A stretch of 64,000 nucleotides of DNA from contig JABFRP010000003.1 in the NCBI GenBank assembly GCA_013141115.1, forward strand, positions 434,001 to 498,000, written 5' to 3'. Positions 17,084 to 26,880 of the stretch are shown piece by piece; position 1 is the first letter of the stretch, and each line of letters starts with the position of its first letter. The notes beneath the pieces are model-generated. The model saw nothing but the letters and a program-made list of their open reading frames with translations. It was not told where the DNA came from and did no database searches. Source of the DNA: Ferruginibacter sp. GTDB taxonomy: Bacteria; Bacteroidota; Bacteroidia; Chitinophagales; Chitinophagaceae. Both the position numbers and the translations under genes were made by a program.

Positions 17084-19840
17084 ATGCGTAAAGTATTTCT
17101 TTCTGTTGTTGTAGTGGTAATGATAATGTCTGCATCAGCACAAATTAAAGTACCTGCTGTAAAAAGCGAAACCAAACCCTGGACAAGATGGTGGTGGATG
17201 GGCAGTGCAGTTGATGAAGCTGGCATAAAAAAACAACTGACACAATTAGCGGCTACAGGTTTTGGTGGTGTAGAAATTGTACCTATTTATGGTGCCAAAG
17301 GTTTTGAAAATAAATACATCAAGTATTTATCGCCGCAATGGATGAAGATGCTGGATTATACCGTGGAGCAGGCAAAGACATTGAACATGGGAGTATATAT
17401 TTCTGTTGGTACCGGCTGGCCTATTGGCGGCAGCCATGTAACCATTAATGATGCAGCCAGTAAATTGATTACTCAAAAATACCTGCTGAAGGCAAATGAA
17501 AAATTGGCTTATAAAATTGCAGTGAATGATGCTAAACAAAAAGATGTGGCTGTACTGAGTATTTTAATGGGCTATAAAAAAAATGGTGAAGCTATCGATC
17601 TGTCAAAAAAATTACAAACCGATGGGTCGCTTGATTATACTGCTGCGGAAGATATGGAATTGATTGCCGCATTTACAGGAAAAACAAAACAGGCCGTAAA
17701 ACGAGCGGCTCCCGGCGGCGAGGGTTTTACTATTGATCATTTTAGCGCAGCTGCCACCGATAATTATTTTAAAATATTTGATACAGCTTTTGGTAATTCA
17801 TCACATGGTGTAAAAGCATTTTTTAACGATAGTTACGAAGTATATAATGCCGACTGGACAGTACAGTTTTTTGCTGAATTTAAAAAACGCAGGGGATACA
17901 ATCTGGAAAATTATTTGCCACTGCTAACCGGCAACGTACAAAATGATACTGTGGCCAGGATAAAAAGTGATTACAGGGAAACCATTTCGGATTTAATGCT
18001 GCAAAATTTTTCTACTGTATTTACAAAATGGACAAATAAGAGGAATACACTGTCGGTAAACCAGGCGCATGGCTCGCCGGGCAACCTGCTGGATCTATAT
18101 GGCGCATTTGATATACCCGAATGCGAAACGTTTGGCAGCAGTGCTTTTGATGTAAGGGGTTTAAGAAGAGACAGCGCCGACATACGTAACGTAGACCCAG
18201 ACCCTATTATGCTGAAATTTGCAAGCAGCGCAGCAAATGAGTATAACAAATCATTAACCAGCAGCGAAACTTTTACCTGGCTGGGCGAACATTTTAAAAC
18301 TGCGTGGAGCCAGTGCAAACCGGAGTTAGACCAGGTTTTTCTTTCGGGCGTAAATCATGTTTTTTATCATGGCACCACTTATACACCTGCCGATATAAAA
18401 TTTCCGGGATGGTTATTTTATGCATCTGTAAATTTTGTGCCCCATAATAGTATGTGGAAGCACCTGAAAGGATTGAATGAATACATTGCCCGATGCCAAA
18501 CTGTTTTGCAGGGTGGCAGTCCGGATTTTGGCGCCCTGAAAATGTATTGGCCAGTGTATGATGTATGGCACAATGCAAACGGGCTTGATATGCCCTTAGG
18601 CGTACATAGTATTGAAAAATGGCTGCACCCAACAGCTTTTTACAAAAATGTAAAACAGTTGCAACTAAATGGATATGAAGTGGATTTTGTGAGCGATAAA
18701 ATGATTGCGAAAAGAGCAGATATAGCGCCGTTTGTTAAAAAAATAAGAGAAGTTATTATTGTGCCGGAATGTAAATTAATGCCTGCACAAACGTTTAAAA
18801 ATATTATAACGCTTGGCAGAAATGTAGAGTATGTTATTATTCAGGCATTACCAACAGATGTGCCCGGATTTAATAACCTGGATAAAGAAAGAGCTGCTTT
18901 ACATCAATTAATCGACAGCCTTAAATTTAAAGAAGTTAGTGAGGGTATCAGCGAAAGTAGTGTAAGGATGGGAGGGAAAATTGTATTGTGTAAAGATGTG
19001 AGTAAAGCATTGGATTATATTAACTGGACTAAAAGAGAAACTTTAACAGATCTGGGCTTAAAGTATATTAAGAGAAGACAAGGAGATTCTTTATTTTATT
19101 TTATATCTAACAACACCGCAAAAGATATTGATGAAAAAATTAAGCTTAATGTAAATGCAAATTCAATTACTTTCTTAAATCCCTTAAATGGAGAAACAGG
19201 GACAGTATCATTTGAAAAAATGGACAATGCAGTTAAAGTAAGATTGCAGTTAAAATCAGGGCAATCAATTATTGTGAGGTCAAATTATCATGTAATTGCT
19301 AAAGAAACCAAATGGAGATACATTGATCCGGTGGGTGAAACAATTAACCTGGAGAATAATAAATGGAAGTTACAGTTTACTGAAGGCGGGCCTGTTTTAC
19401 CCAAAGGAAAATTATTGAACAAAATTCAGCCATGGACAAATTTTACAGCGGATTCCACTACGCAATCTTTTAGCGGTACTGCTGTTTATTCCACCACATT
19501 TACTTTAAAAAACAAAGCTGCCGATTATTTATTGCAATTAGATAAGCTGTACGAATCTGCAAGAATAATCATAAATGGAAAAGATGCCGGATTAATATGG
19601 AGCTTGCCGTACGAATTAAAAGTGGGCAAATTTTTAAAAGAAGGAAAGAATACCATCAGTATTGAAGTATGCAACTTAATGGCTAACCGCATGCGTAATA
19701 TGGACCGGAACGGAGAAGTATGGCGCAATTACCATGAAATTAACTTTGTAAACATCAACTATAAAAATTTTGATGCCTCCAATTGGAAAGTAATGCCATC
19801 AGGATTGAACGGTGCAATTATATTAAGCGCTTTAAAATAG
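17084..19840 (+). CDS. GH106-like alpha-L-rhamnosidase
   Basis: A secreted 918-residue GH106-type enzyme. After the signal peptide it starts with the family's diagnostic KPWTRWWWMGSAVDEAGIKK and a TIM-barrel domain with GTGWPIGGSHV. The C-terminal 120 residues form a galactose-binding-like jelly roll (YSTTFTLKN ... RIIINGKDAGLIWSLPYEL) ending in MANRMRNMDRNG. GH106 members remove terminal alpha-L-rhamnose from pectins such as rhamnogalacturonan II or arabinogalactan by inversion. Only short spacers separate it from PL22 and the SGNH esterase, consistent with one transcript. A second GH106 is at 29399. Confidence 0.87.
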   Translation: MRKVFLSVVVVVMIMSASAQIKVPAVKSETKPWTRWWWMGSAVDEAGIKKQLTQLAATGFGGVEIVPIYGAKGFENKYIKYLSPQWMKMLDYTVEQAKTLNMGVYISVGTGWPIGGSHVTINDAASKLITQKYLLKANEKLAYKIAVNDAKQKDVAVLSILMGYKKNGEAIDLSKKLQTDGSLDYTAAEDMELIAAFTGKTKQAVKRAAPGGEGFTIDHFSAAATDNYFKIFDTAFGNSSHGVKAFFNDSYEVYNADWTVQFFAEFKKRRGYNLENYLPLLTGNVQNDTVARIKSDYRETISDLMLQNFSTVFTKWTNKRNTLSVNQAHGSPGNLLDLYGAFDIPECETFGSSAFDVRGLRRDSADIRNVDPDPIMLKFASSAANEYNKSLTSSETFTWLGEHFKTAWSQCKPELDQVFLSGVNHVFYHGTTYTPADIKFPGWLFYASVNFVPHNSMWKHLKGLNEYIARCQTVLQGGSPDFGALKMYWPVYDVWHNANGLDMPLGVHSIEKWLHPTAFYKNVKQLQLNGYEVDFVSDKMIAKRADIAPFVKKIREVIIVPECKLMPAQTFKNIITLGRNVEYVIIQALPTDVPGFNNLDKERAALHQLIDSLKFKEVSEGISESSVRMGGKIVLCKDVSKALDYINWTKRETLTDLGLKYIKRRQGDSLFYFISNNTAKDIDEKIKLNVNANSITFLNPLNGETGTVSFEKMDNAVKVRLQLKSGQSIIVRSNYHVIAKETKWRYIDPVGETINLENNKWKLQFTEGGPVLPKGKLLNKIQPWTNFTADSTTQSFSGTAVYSTTFTLKNKAADYLLQLDKLYESARIIINGKDAGLIWSLPYELKVGKFLKEGKNTISIEVCNLMANRMRNMDRNGEVWRNYHEINFVNINYKNFDASNWKVMPSGLNGAIILSALK

Positions 19841-19918
19841 TATTTTATAAAGCCTGAAAATAGTACAGTAATAAAAAATACAGCTTCATAATGTTACAGT
19901 AAATTTAAAGCAATAAAA

Positions 19919-20701
19919 ATGGCTGCTTACCAAAACTCACGAAGAGTTTTTATAAAAAAAACTACCCTGGCCGGGCTTGCCGTTACAGGTATTTCAGGTA
20001 TTCAAACTTTAGCTGCGGGTACGCATGAAATGGTACAACCCGACCAGCTTAATTTTTTATTTCAGGGAGACTCTATCACCGATGGTAACCGTGGCCGCAA
20101 TAACGACCCCAATCACATTATGGGGCATGGTTATGCTTTTAGTATTGCCAGCAGGGTGGGAGAAGTTTTTGCAGAAAAAAATAACCGGTTTTACAACAGA
20201 GGTATCAGTGGAAATAAAATAACAGATTTAGAAAAAAGATGGCAAACTGACACTATTGATTTAAAACCCGATGTACTTAGTATTTTAATTGGTATTAACG
20301 ATACCGATTCGGTAATAAGAAATAAAAACGTAGTTACACCGGAAAAGTATGAAGAAGTTTATCGGTCTTTAGTTACACAAACCCGTAATCAATTGCCGGA
20401 TTGTATATTGGTGCTTTGCGAACCCTTTATTTTACCAGTAGGAAGAGTAAAAGAAAACTGGACATTATTTAATGATGATTTACAAAAACGGCAACAGGCA
20501 GTGCGTCGTTTATCGCAAGAATTTAAAACCATTTTTGTGCCATTGCAAAAAATATTTAGTGATGCCGTAAGCCGTGCCGCTGCGGAGTATTGGATGTGGG
20601 ATGGTATTCATCCTACTTATTCCGGCCACGAATTAATTACTAAAGAATGGATAAAACAGGTAAGTAAAGAATTACGTTTTTTAAGAAAAATAAAATCATA
20701 G
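19919..20701 (+). CDS. SGNH/GDSL esterase with Tat-type signal
   Basis: A 260-residue SGNH hydrolase. Block I is QGDSITDG (Ser52), block II has NRGISGN, block III IGINDT, and block V WDGIHPT (Asp228, His231), so the catalytic triad is complete. Such enzymes in PULs usually remove acetyl esters from pectin or rhamnogalacturonan. The N-terminus SRRVFIKKTTLAGLAV matches a twin-arginine signal, which implies export in a folded state. The next gene (GH29) also has a twin-arginine-like start. The substrate ester is inferred. Confidence 0.86.
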   Translation: MAAYQNSRRVFIKKTTLAGLAVTGISGIQTLAAGTHEMVQPDQLNFLFQGDSITDGNRGRNNDPNHIMGHGYAFSIASRVGEVFAEKNNRFYNRGISGNKITDLEKRWQTDTIDLKPDVLSILIGINDTDSVIRNKNVVTPEKYEEVYRSLVTQTRNQLPDCILVLCEPFILPVGRVKENWTLFNDDLQKRQQAVRRLSQEFKTIFVPLQKIFSDAVSRAAAEYWMWDGIHPTYSGHELITKEWIKQVSKELRFLRKIKS

Positions 20702-20709
20702 CTGTTGTA

Positions 20710-20743
20710 TTGTAACACGATAGTAACAACAGTTTTAACTTTG
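20710..20743 (+). promoter_or_regulatory. Consensus Bacteroidota promoter before GH29
   Basis: TTG (20710-20712), a 23-base spacer, then a perfect -7 box TAACTTTG (20736-20743). It gives a leader of about 45 bases to the GH29 start, so transcription may restart here inside the PUL. Confidence 0.5.
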
Positions 20744-20796
20744 CCGGCAACTAATGAACTTGCATGATCTTGTAATAATTTTAAAACCTTTTGCTA

Positions 20797-22434
20797 ATGA
20801 AAAGACGCACACTCATCAAACAACTAGCAGCTGCAATTCCTGCAGCTATGTTACACAATAAATTAAATGCAGCTTCTTTTTTATTTAATGAAGAAGATAA
20901 TATTTTAAAAGGAAAATTTAAACCTACCTGGCAATCTTTGCAGCAATACCAAACCCCCGATTGGTTTCGCAATGCCAAGTTTGGTATTTGGGCGCATTGG
21001 GGGCCGCAATGCCAGCCGGAGTTTGGCGATTGGTATGCAAGAGAAATGTATATGGAGGGCAATGCAAAATATAAATATCATGTAGAAAAATACGGACATC
21101 CATCTCAATTTGGTTTTAAAGATGTAATTAACGAATGGAAAGCGGAGAACTGGAACCCCGAAGAATTAGTAGCACTGTATAAAAACGCTGGTGCAAAATA
21201 TTTTATGGCTCTGGCCAATCACCACGATAATTTTGATCTTTATAACAGTAAATATCATAAATGGAATTCGTTAAACCTGGGACCTAAAAAAGATCTGATC
21301 GGTGGGTGGGAAAAGGCCACCCGAAATAATGGGCTACAGTTCGGCGTTAGTGTACATGCAGCCCATGCCTGGAGCTGGTACGAAACTGCACAACGCTCTG
21401 ATAAAAGCGGTCCTTATGCCAATGTACCTTACGATGGCAAGCTCACTAAAAAAGATGGTAAAGGAAAATGGTGGGAAGGTTACGATCCGCAGGAACTGTA
21501 TGTACAAGATCATCCGTTAAGCGAAAACAGTACCGATAACAATGGTATTCATAAACAATGGAATTGGGGTAATGGTGTAAGTGTTCCTTCAAAAGCATAT
21601 TGCGACAAATTTTTAAAACGTACCATTGATTTAATAGATCAATACAACCCTGATCTGATCTATTTTGATGATACGGCTTTGCCACTTTGGCCCATTAGTG
21701 ATGCCGGGTTAAAAATTGCTGCACATTTCTATAATAAAAGCATAAAAGAAAAAGGTTCGTTAGAAGCGGTATTGTTTGGGAAAATTTTAGATGAACAACA
21801 ACGCAAATGTATGGTGTGGGATATTGAACGTGGACAAAGCAACAATATTGAACCACTGCCTTGGCAAACCGATACCTGTATTGGAAGCTGGCATTATAAT
21901 AAAACAATTTTTACCGATCATAAATACAAGTCGGCTAAAACAGTTATTCACACATTAATTGATGTGGTGAGTAAAAATGGCAATTTATGTTTGAGTGTGC
22001 CGGTAAAAGGCGATGGCACTATCGACAGTGATGAAAGAAAAGTGGTGGAAGGTATTGGTAGATGGATGGCCATTAACAGCGAAGCCATTTACGATACCCG
22101 GCCATGGAAAAAATTTGGCGAAGGACCGGCAATTGAAAACGCAGCACCATTAACTGCACAGGGGTTTAATGAAGGTAAAGGCAAGCCATTTACTTATGAA
22201 GACATTCGTTTTACGGTTAAAGGAAATACGTTGTATGCATTCTTTTTAGGTTGGCCCGAATCAAAAGAACTTTTAATAAAATCAATTACTACTGCTGCAG
22301 ACAGTGTTGAATTATTGGGGTTTGGTAAAGTTTATTTTACTAATGCCGCAGATGGAATGAAAGTAATTTTGCCTGCACAACAACCCTGCGAAAATGCTTT
22401 TGTACTTAAAATAGAGGGAGCAAATCTTAAATAA
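20797..22434 (+). CDS. GH29 alpha-L-fucosidase
   Basis: A 545-residue retaining alpha-L-fucosidase-type enzyme. The family pattern is clear: WFRNAKFGIWAHWGPQ near the N-terminus, YFMALANHHDNFDLY, and the probable nucleophile in IYFDDTALPLW (Asp291 or Asp292). The C-terminal part forms a beta-sandwich. The signal (MKRRTLIKQLAAAIPAAM) has twin arginines; ATG at 20797 is chosen over TTG at 20791. It would remove terminal fucose from the target glycan; galactosidase side activity is known in some relatives. A consensus promoter lies just upstream, and the next gene starts 6 bases after its stop. Confidence 0.9.
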   Translation: MKRRTLIKQLAAAIPAAMLHNKLNAASFLFNEEDNILKGKFKPTWQSLQQYQTPDWFRNAKFGIWAHWGPQCQPEFGDWYAREMYMEGNAKYKYHVEKYGHPSQFGFKDVINEWKAENWNPEELVALYKNAGAKYFMALANHHDNFDLYNSKYHKWNSLNLGPKKDLIGGWEKATRNNGLQFGVSVHAAHAWSWYETAQRSDKSGPYANVPYDGKLTKKDGKGKWWEGYDPQELYVQDHPLSENSTDNNGIHKQWNWGNGVSVPSKAYCDKFLKRTIDLIDQYNPDLIYFDDTALPLWPISDAGLKIAAHFYNKSIKEKGSLEAVLFGKILDEQQRKCMVWDIERGQSNNIEPLPWQTDTCIGSWHYNKTIFTDHKYKSAKTVIHTLIDVVSKNGNLCLSVPVKGDGTIDSDERKVVEGIGRWMAINSEAIYDTRPWKKFGEGPAIENAAPLTAQGFNEGKGKPFTYEDIRFTVKGNTLYAFFLGWPESKELLIKSITTAADSVELLGFGKVYFTNAADGMKVILPAQQPCENAFVLKIEGANLK

Positions 22435-22440
22435 AAAATC

Positions 22441-23829
22441 ATGCAACAAACTTGTATAAAATCTTTTGTCTTTCTCTGCGTCCTCTGCGCCTCTGCGTGC
22501 CATTTATCCGCACAAATTGGCAAGCGCTTTCCTTCAGAGAAAAAAATAGTGAAAGACCCTGTTACAGGAACGATGCTAACTTTTTTAACCAGCACACAAA
22601 GTGGCGACAGTAAAATTTATCAAACGCATAATCAGTGGACAAGTGATGGTCAGTGGCTTATCTTCCGCAGCAACCGTGTTAAAGACGAAGCCATGGCAGT
22701 GAATGAACAAACCGGCGATATGGTACAGGTAACAGAAGGTGGTTATACAGGTATGCTGAATGTAGCAAGAAAAACTATGAAACTGTATTTTATGCGCAAT
22801 GAAAAAACAGATACTATTGCTGCAACACCAGGCGATACTGCAAGAAGAAGAATACAACGCCCCGTACAAATTATAGAAGTAGATCTTGAAAAATTATTTG
22901 CCGATAGTAAAGCAGGTACATTAAAAAAAGCGGATGCTTACCAACGCATTTGCGGCACCACACCAAAAGAAATTGGTGCAGGTGGCGATATGGCTTTGGA
23001 TGGCGATGAAGAGTGGGCTTACTTTAGAGTGAATACACAGGAAGCCGCAAAACATTTGTCATCAGATGCAAAGCTGGAAAAAAACTTTGGGCCACGCAAT
23101 ATGGGTGCCGGTCCTTCGGGCATATCATCTATGAATATTAAAACCGGCGAAATAAAATATGTGGTGAGTGTGCCTTTTCAAATAGGACATATACAAACCA
23201 ATCCATGGGTAGCTGGCGAAATAATTTTTTGTTGGGAAACAGGCGGTAAATCGCCGCAGCGTACATGGACGGTGATGAGTGATGGAACGGGTCTTCGTCC
23301 CTTATATCCAGAAAGTGAATATGAATGGGTAACACATGAAGCCGTTACCGGTAAAGATGAAGTGGCCATTGCAATTATGGGGCATAGAAAAATTCCTGGT
23401 GTTGCTAAAACTGTTGCAGAAGGAACACCTGTAAGTGGTGCTAATCCCGGTCAGGAAGCTGCATGGGGCCCAAGTGGTACAAGAGAAAAGCCAACCGGCT
23501 TAGGTATTGTTAATTTACGCACAAGAGAAATGCAAATTGTTGGGCAAACAAAAAGCGGCAGCGGCTTATGGCATGTAAGTGCATCACCCGATGGCAGGTG
23601 GGCAGTGGGTGATGATTTTGCCAGGAATATTTATTTGATCGACAGGCATACCAGCGAAATGATATTATTATCTGCCGGGCATAAAGCCACTGCAGCAGAT
23701 CATCCGCATCCCACCATGAGCCCCGATGGTACAAAAATTCAAATTCAGTCCGCCATGTTATCTGCCGATAACCGTAGTATGAATATTTGTATCATTCCTG
23801 TACCAGAAGAATGGTTGAAAAGAAAATAA
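22441..23829 (+). CDS. Second PL22-like/TolB-type propeller protein
   Basis: A secreted 462-residue beta-propeller similar in style to oligogalacturonate lyase family proteins: QWTSDGQWLIFRSNR, YFRVNTQEAA, VPFQIGHIQTNPW, SEYEWVTHEAV, GLWHVSASPDGRWAVGDD and ADHPHPTMSPDG. The His-containing blocks would suit a metal-dependent lyase, but assignment within the PL22 neighbourhood is tentative. Its signal peptide (SFVFLCVLCASACHLSA) is encoded by an interspersed CTCTGCGTC-type repeat. It lies between GH29 and GH97 with very short spacers. It differs clearly from the PL22-like protein at 15761, so a different linkage is likely. Confidence 0.75.
   Translation: MQQTCIKSFVFLCVLCASACHLSAQIGKRFPSEKKIVKDPVTGTMLTFLTSTQSGDSKIYQTHNQWTSDGQWLIFRSNRVKDEAMAVNEQTGDMVQVTEGGYTGMLNVARKTMKLYFMRNEKTDTIAATPGDTARRRIQRPVQIIEVDLEKLFADSKAGTLKKADAYQRICGTTPKEIGAGGDMALDGDEEWAYFRVNTQEAAKHLSSDAKLEKNFGPRNMGAGPSGISSMNIKTGEIKYVVSVPFQIGHIQTNPWVAGEIIFCWETGGKSPQRTWTVMSDGTGLRPLYPESEYEWVTHEAVTGKDEVAIAIMGHRKIPGVAKTVAEGTPVSGANPGQEAAWGPSGTREKPTGLGIVNLRTREMQIVGQTKSGSGLWHVSASPDGRWAVGDDFARNIYLIDRHTSEMILLSAGHKATAADHPHPTMSPDGTKIQIQSAMLSADNRSMNICIIPVPEEWLKRK
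22470..22499. repeat. CTCTGCG repeat inside a signal peptide
   Basis: Three near-tandem units CTCTGCGTC, CTCTGCGC and CTCTGCGTG form the core of the signal-peptide coding region of the propeller protein. On the opposite strand it reads as the CGCAGAGG-type repeat I recall as scattered in many Bacteroidota and cyanobacterial genomes. Confidence 0.7.
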
Positions 23830-23862
23830 GAATAATAATTTTTTGAAGAATAAATTTGAAAC

Positions 23863-25824
23863 ATGAAAAGAATAATTTTTGTTGTAGCAAGCCTGTCAGT
23901 TTTTTGTTTACCGTTTGCAGCTAATGCACAAGTAAAAAGAGCTGTTGTAAAACGTACTGTAATTTACAGCCCCGATAAAAAAATTACAGCAGAAGTGTTG
24001 TTGAATAACAACAAACAAATTGTGTACAACATTCAGTATGCCGGTAAAACAATAATGCAAAATTCTGCCATGGGTATTGTGCGTGAAGATGCCGATTTTG
24101 CAACAGGTATGGAATGGCTGAGTGCTTCTGAACAAACAACGGTTAGAGATAAATATCAAATGCTGAATGCAAAAAAAACATCCTTGAGTTACACGGCCAA
24201 TAAAAAAACGATCATGGTGCAGAATGCCAGTAAGGATGCGATGCAAATTGTTTTCCAGGTATCCAACGATGGCGTGGCCTTTCGTTATGTATTTCCACAA
24301 ATATCTTCTGCTGTAAAAAAAATAACAAAAGAAGCTACAACCTTTCATTTTTTAGAAGGTACCAAAGCCTGGCTGCAACCCAAAACGGAAGCGCAAAGTG
24401 GTTGGGAGCACAGCAATCCTTCTTATGAAGCACATTATATGATGGACATCAAAACCGGAACACCATCACCAGGTAAAAATGGCTGGATATACCCGGCGAT
24501 GTTTAAATACGATAATGTTTGGATGCTGATAACCGAAGCAGCATTGGGCAGAACCTATTGCGGTACATCACTGCAACAATTTTCGGAAGGCAACGAATAC
24601 AAAATTAATTTTCCGCAGGAGCCAGAGAAATATACCAACGGTGCCTTATACCCCGAATCAACTTTGCCATGGCAAATGCCCTGGCGCATTATTGCATTGG
24701 GCAGTTTAAAAACTATTACCGAATCTACATTGGGTACCGATTTGGCTTTACCTGCCATTGCTGTTGACAGTAGTTTTATAAAACCCGGCCGGGCATCCTG
24801 GAGCTGGATAATGAGTAAAGACAATTTTATTATTTACGACGAGCAAAAAAAATATATTGACTATGCTGCTGATATGCACTGGGAATATTGTTTGATAGAT
24901 GCGGACTGGGATAGAAAAATTGGTTACGATAAAATAAAAGAACTGGCGGAATATGCGGCTAAAAAAAAGGTGGGTATATTATTATGGTATAATTCTGCCG
25001 GCGACTGGAACACGGTGAAGTATACCCCAAAAGATAAAATGCTTACACATGAAAGCAGGATAAAAGAATTTGCTATTTTAAAAGAGATGGGTATCAAAGG
25101 CATCAAGACAGATTTTTTTTCCGGCGACGGACAATCGATGATCAATTATTACCAGGATATTTTAGAAGATGCGGCACAATTTCATTTGCTGGTAAATTTT
25201 CATGGTGCTACTTTACCAAGAGGCTGGCAAAGAACCTATCCTAATTTAATGACCACCGAAGCGGTGTATGGTTACGAGATGATCACCTTTAACCAGAAAG
25301 ATGCCGATGTTGCAGCACCACACATGATAATGAGTGCCTTTGCAAGAAATGCTTTCGATCCCATGGATTTTACCCCGGTGAGCTTGTATAAAATTCCACG
25401 TATCAATCGTAAAACCAGTGTGGCTTTTGAAATGGCAACGGCAGTAATTTTCCTATCCGGCATTCAGCATTTTGTAGAAGGGCCGGAAGGCATGGCTAAA
25501 ATGCCTGATGCAGTAAAAAATTACATGCAAAACATTCCGGCAGTTTGGGATGAAGTAAAATTTATTGATGGCTATCCCGGAAAATTTTATGCCGTAGCAA
25601 GAAGGGCTGGGAAGAAGTGGTATGTAGCAGGTATTAATGGTGATTCACTAACTCAAAACATTATGATCGATAAATTGTCTTTTATCCCACCATTTAAAAC
25701 GGGTACTTTATTTTCTTCCAACGAAAAAAATGAAATTAATATCAGTAAAGAAACGGTGTATGCTAAACAAAATAAAACCATTGCTATTAAACCTAATGAT
25801 GGTTTTGTGATGGTGTTTGAGTAA
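23863..25824 (+). CDS. GH97 alpha-glycosidase, retaining type
   Basis: A secreted 653-residue GH97 enzyme: signal peptide to about residue 22, an N-terminal beta-supersandwich, a TIM barrel and a C-terminal beta domain. In KTDFFSGDG the Asp (417) occupies the place of the nucleophile of retaining GH97 alpha-galactosidases; inverting SusB-type enzymes instead use Glu bases. WEYCLIDADWD and HGATLPRGWQRTYPN are further family blocks. It therefore probably removes alpha-galactose, or another alpha-linked sugar, with retention. It is followed after 17 bases by a GH43-like gene. Confidence 0.88.
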   Translation: MKRIIFVVASLSVFCLPFAANAQVKRAVVKRTVIYSPDKKITAEVLLNNNKQIVYNIQYAGKTIMQNSAMGIVREDADFATGMEWLSASEQTTVRDKYQMLNAKKTSLSYTANKKTIMVQNASKDAMQIVFQVSNDGVAFRYVFPQISSAVKKITKEATTFHFLEGTKAWLQPKTEAQSGWEHSNPSYEAHYMMDIKTGTPSPGKNGWIYPAMFKYDNVWMLITEAALGRTYCGTSLQQFSEGNEYKINFPQEPEKYTNGALYPESTLPWQMPWRIIALGSLKTITESTLGTDLALPAIAVDSSFIKPGRASWSWIMSKDNFIIYDEQKKYIDYAADMHWEYCLIDADWDRKIGYDKIKELAEYAAKKKVGILLWYNSAGDWNTVKYTPKDKMLTHESRIKEFAILKEMGIKGIKTDFFSGDGQSMINYYQDILEDAAQFHLLVNFHGATLPRGWQRTYPNLMTTEAVYGYEMITFNQKDADVAAPHMIMSAFARNAFDPMDFTPVSLYKIPRINRKTSVAFEMATAVIFLSGIQHFVEGPEGMAKMPDAVKNYMQNIPAVWDEVKFIDGYPGKFYAVARRAGKKWYVAGINGDSLTQNIMIDKLSFIPPFKTGTLFSSNEKNEINISKETVYAKQNKTIAIKPNDGFVMVFE

Positions 25825-25841
25825 TATTTTAAATAAAATCA

Positions 25842-26831
25842 ATGAAGAGAATAATCGTTTCAGTACTGCTGTTGTTGTTTTGTACTGCAACTGATGCACA
25901 AAATAAAATCGCACCCAAACCCTTGTTCGACGACCCGGTTTATCATGGCGCAGCCGATCCGGTTATTATTTATAACAAAGCAAAAAAGAAATGGTGGATG
26001 CTGTACACCAACCGCCGTGCAGCAATAATTGATTCTACTGTGCAATGGGTGCATGGCACAAGAATTGGTATTGCAGAAAGTAAGGACGGCCGCATTTGGA
26101 AATATAAAGACACTGCTAGTATTAATTACCGCCCCGATGAAGGCTATACACATTGGGCGCCAGATGTAATTGAACACAACGGTACCTATCACATGTACTT
26201 AACCTATGTACCAGGTACTTTTAAAGATTGGAATCATCCGAGAGTGATCGTTCATTTAACCAGCAGCGATCTGCAAAACTGGAATTATCAAAGCACATTA
26301 AAACTGGTAAACGAAAAAGTAATTGACGCCTGCGTATTTAAAGTAAATGACAGTTTATGGCGTATGTGGTATAATAATGAAAAAGATGGTAAGAGTATTT
26401 ATTATGCCGATAGCAAAGATTTGTACAACTGGATTGACAAAGGCAAAGCCATTGCAGCAAGAGGAGAGGGGCCTAAGACATTTTACTTTGAAGGGAAATA
26501 TTTTATGATCATTGATGCGTGGAAGGGCATGGAAATATTTAGCAGCACTGATTTATTAAACTGGAAAAAACAACCGCAACGTATATTAGAAAACCCCGGT
26601 AAAGGAAAAGACGACCAGGCCATTGGAGGGCATTGCGATGTTGTGGTGAATGATGGTAAAGCCTATATTTTTTATTTCACTCATCCCGGCAGGCGAAAAG
26701 ATCAGCCTGCTGCAAGGGGAAGTTTTGATGATAAGCGCAGCGTAATTCAGCTGGCCGAATTAAAATATGTGAATGGAGAAATAATTTGCGACAGGGATGC
26801 GCCAGTAAGTATTAAATTGCAAAGGCCGTAG
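25842..26831 (+). CDS. GH43-like five-bladed beta-propeller glycosidase
   Basis: A secreted 329-residue protein with a GH43/GH32/GH117-superfamily fold. Blades show the typical HGAADPVIIYNKAKKKWWML (base candidate Asp39), YTHWAPDVIEHNGTYHMYL, and GEGPKTFYFEGKYFMI (acid candidate Glu209). The family number cannot be fixed by reading; it is distant from standard GH43 arabinosidases. It follows GH97 closely and is followed by a CCCCTTTAGGGG repeat and the aldo/keto reductase gene. An exo-acting role on a side chain is inferred from the fold. Confidence 0.75.
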   Translation: MKRIIVSVLLLLFCTATDAQNKIAPKPLFDDPVYHGAADPVIIYNKAKKKWWMLYTNRRAAIIDSTVQWVHGTRIGIAESKDGRIWKYKDTASINYRPDEGYTHWAPDVIEHNGTYHMYLTYVPGTFKDWNHPRVIVHLTSSDLQNWNYQSTLKLVNEKVIDACVFKVNDSLWRMWYNNEKDGKSIYYADSKDLYNWIDKGKAIAARGEGPKTFYFEGKYFMIIDAWKGMEIFSSTDLLNWKKQPQRILENPGKGKDDQAIGGHCDVVVNDGKAYIFYFTHPGRRKDQPAARGSFDDKRSVIQLAELKYVNGEIICDRDAPVSIKLQRP

Positions 26832-26880
26832 TCAAAAAAAAGTAATAAATTCATCTTATTCTTCAAATTAAAAGCTCTGA

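Noticed and set aside
22312..22595. Minus-strand open frames starting ARRGAEDAEKDK at the GH29/propeller junction
   Set aside because: This is the reverse reading of the CTCTGCG repeat, a known type of spurious protein.
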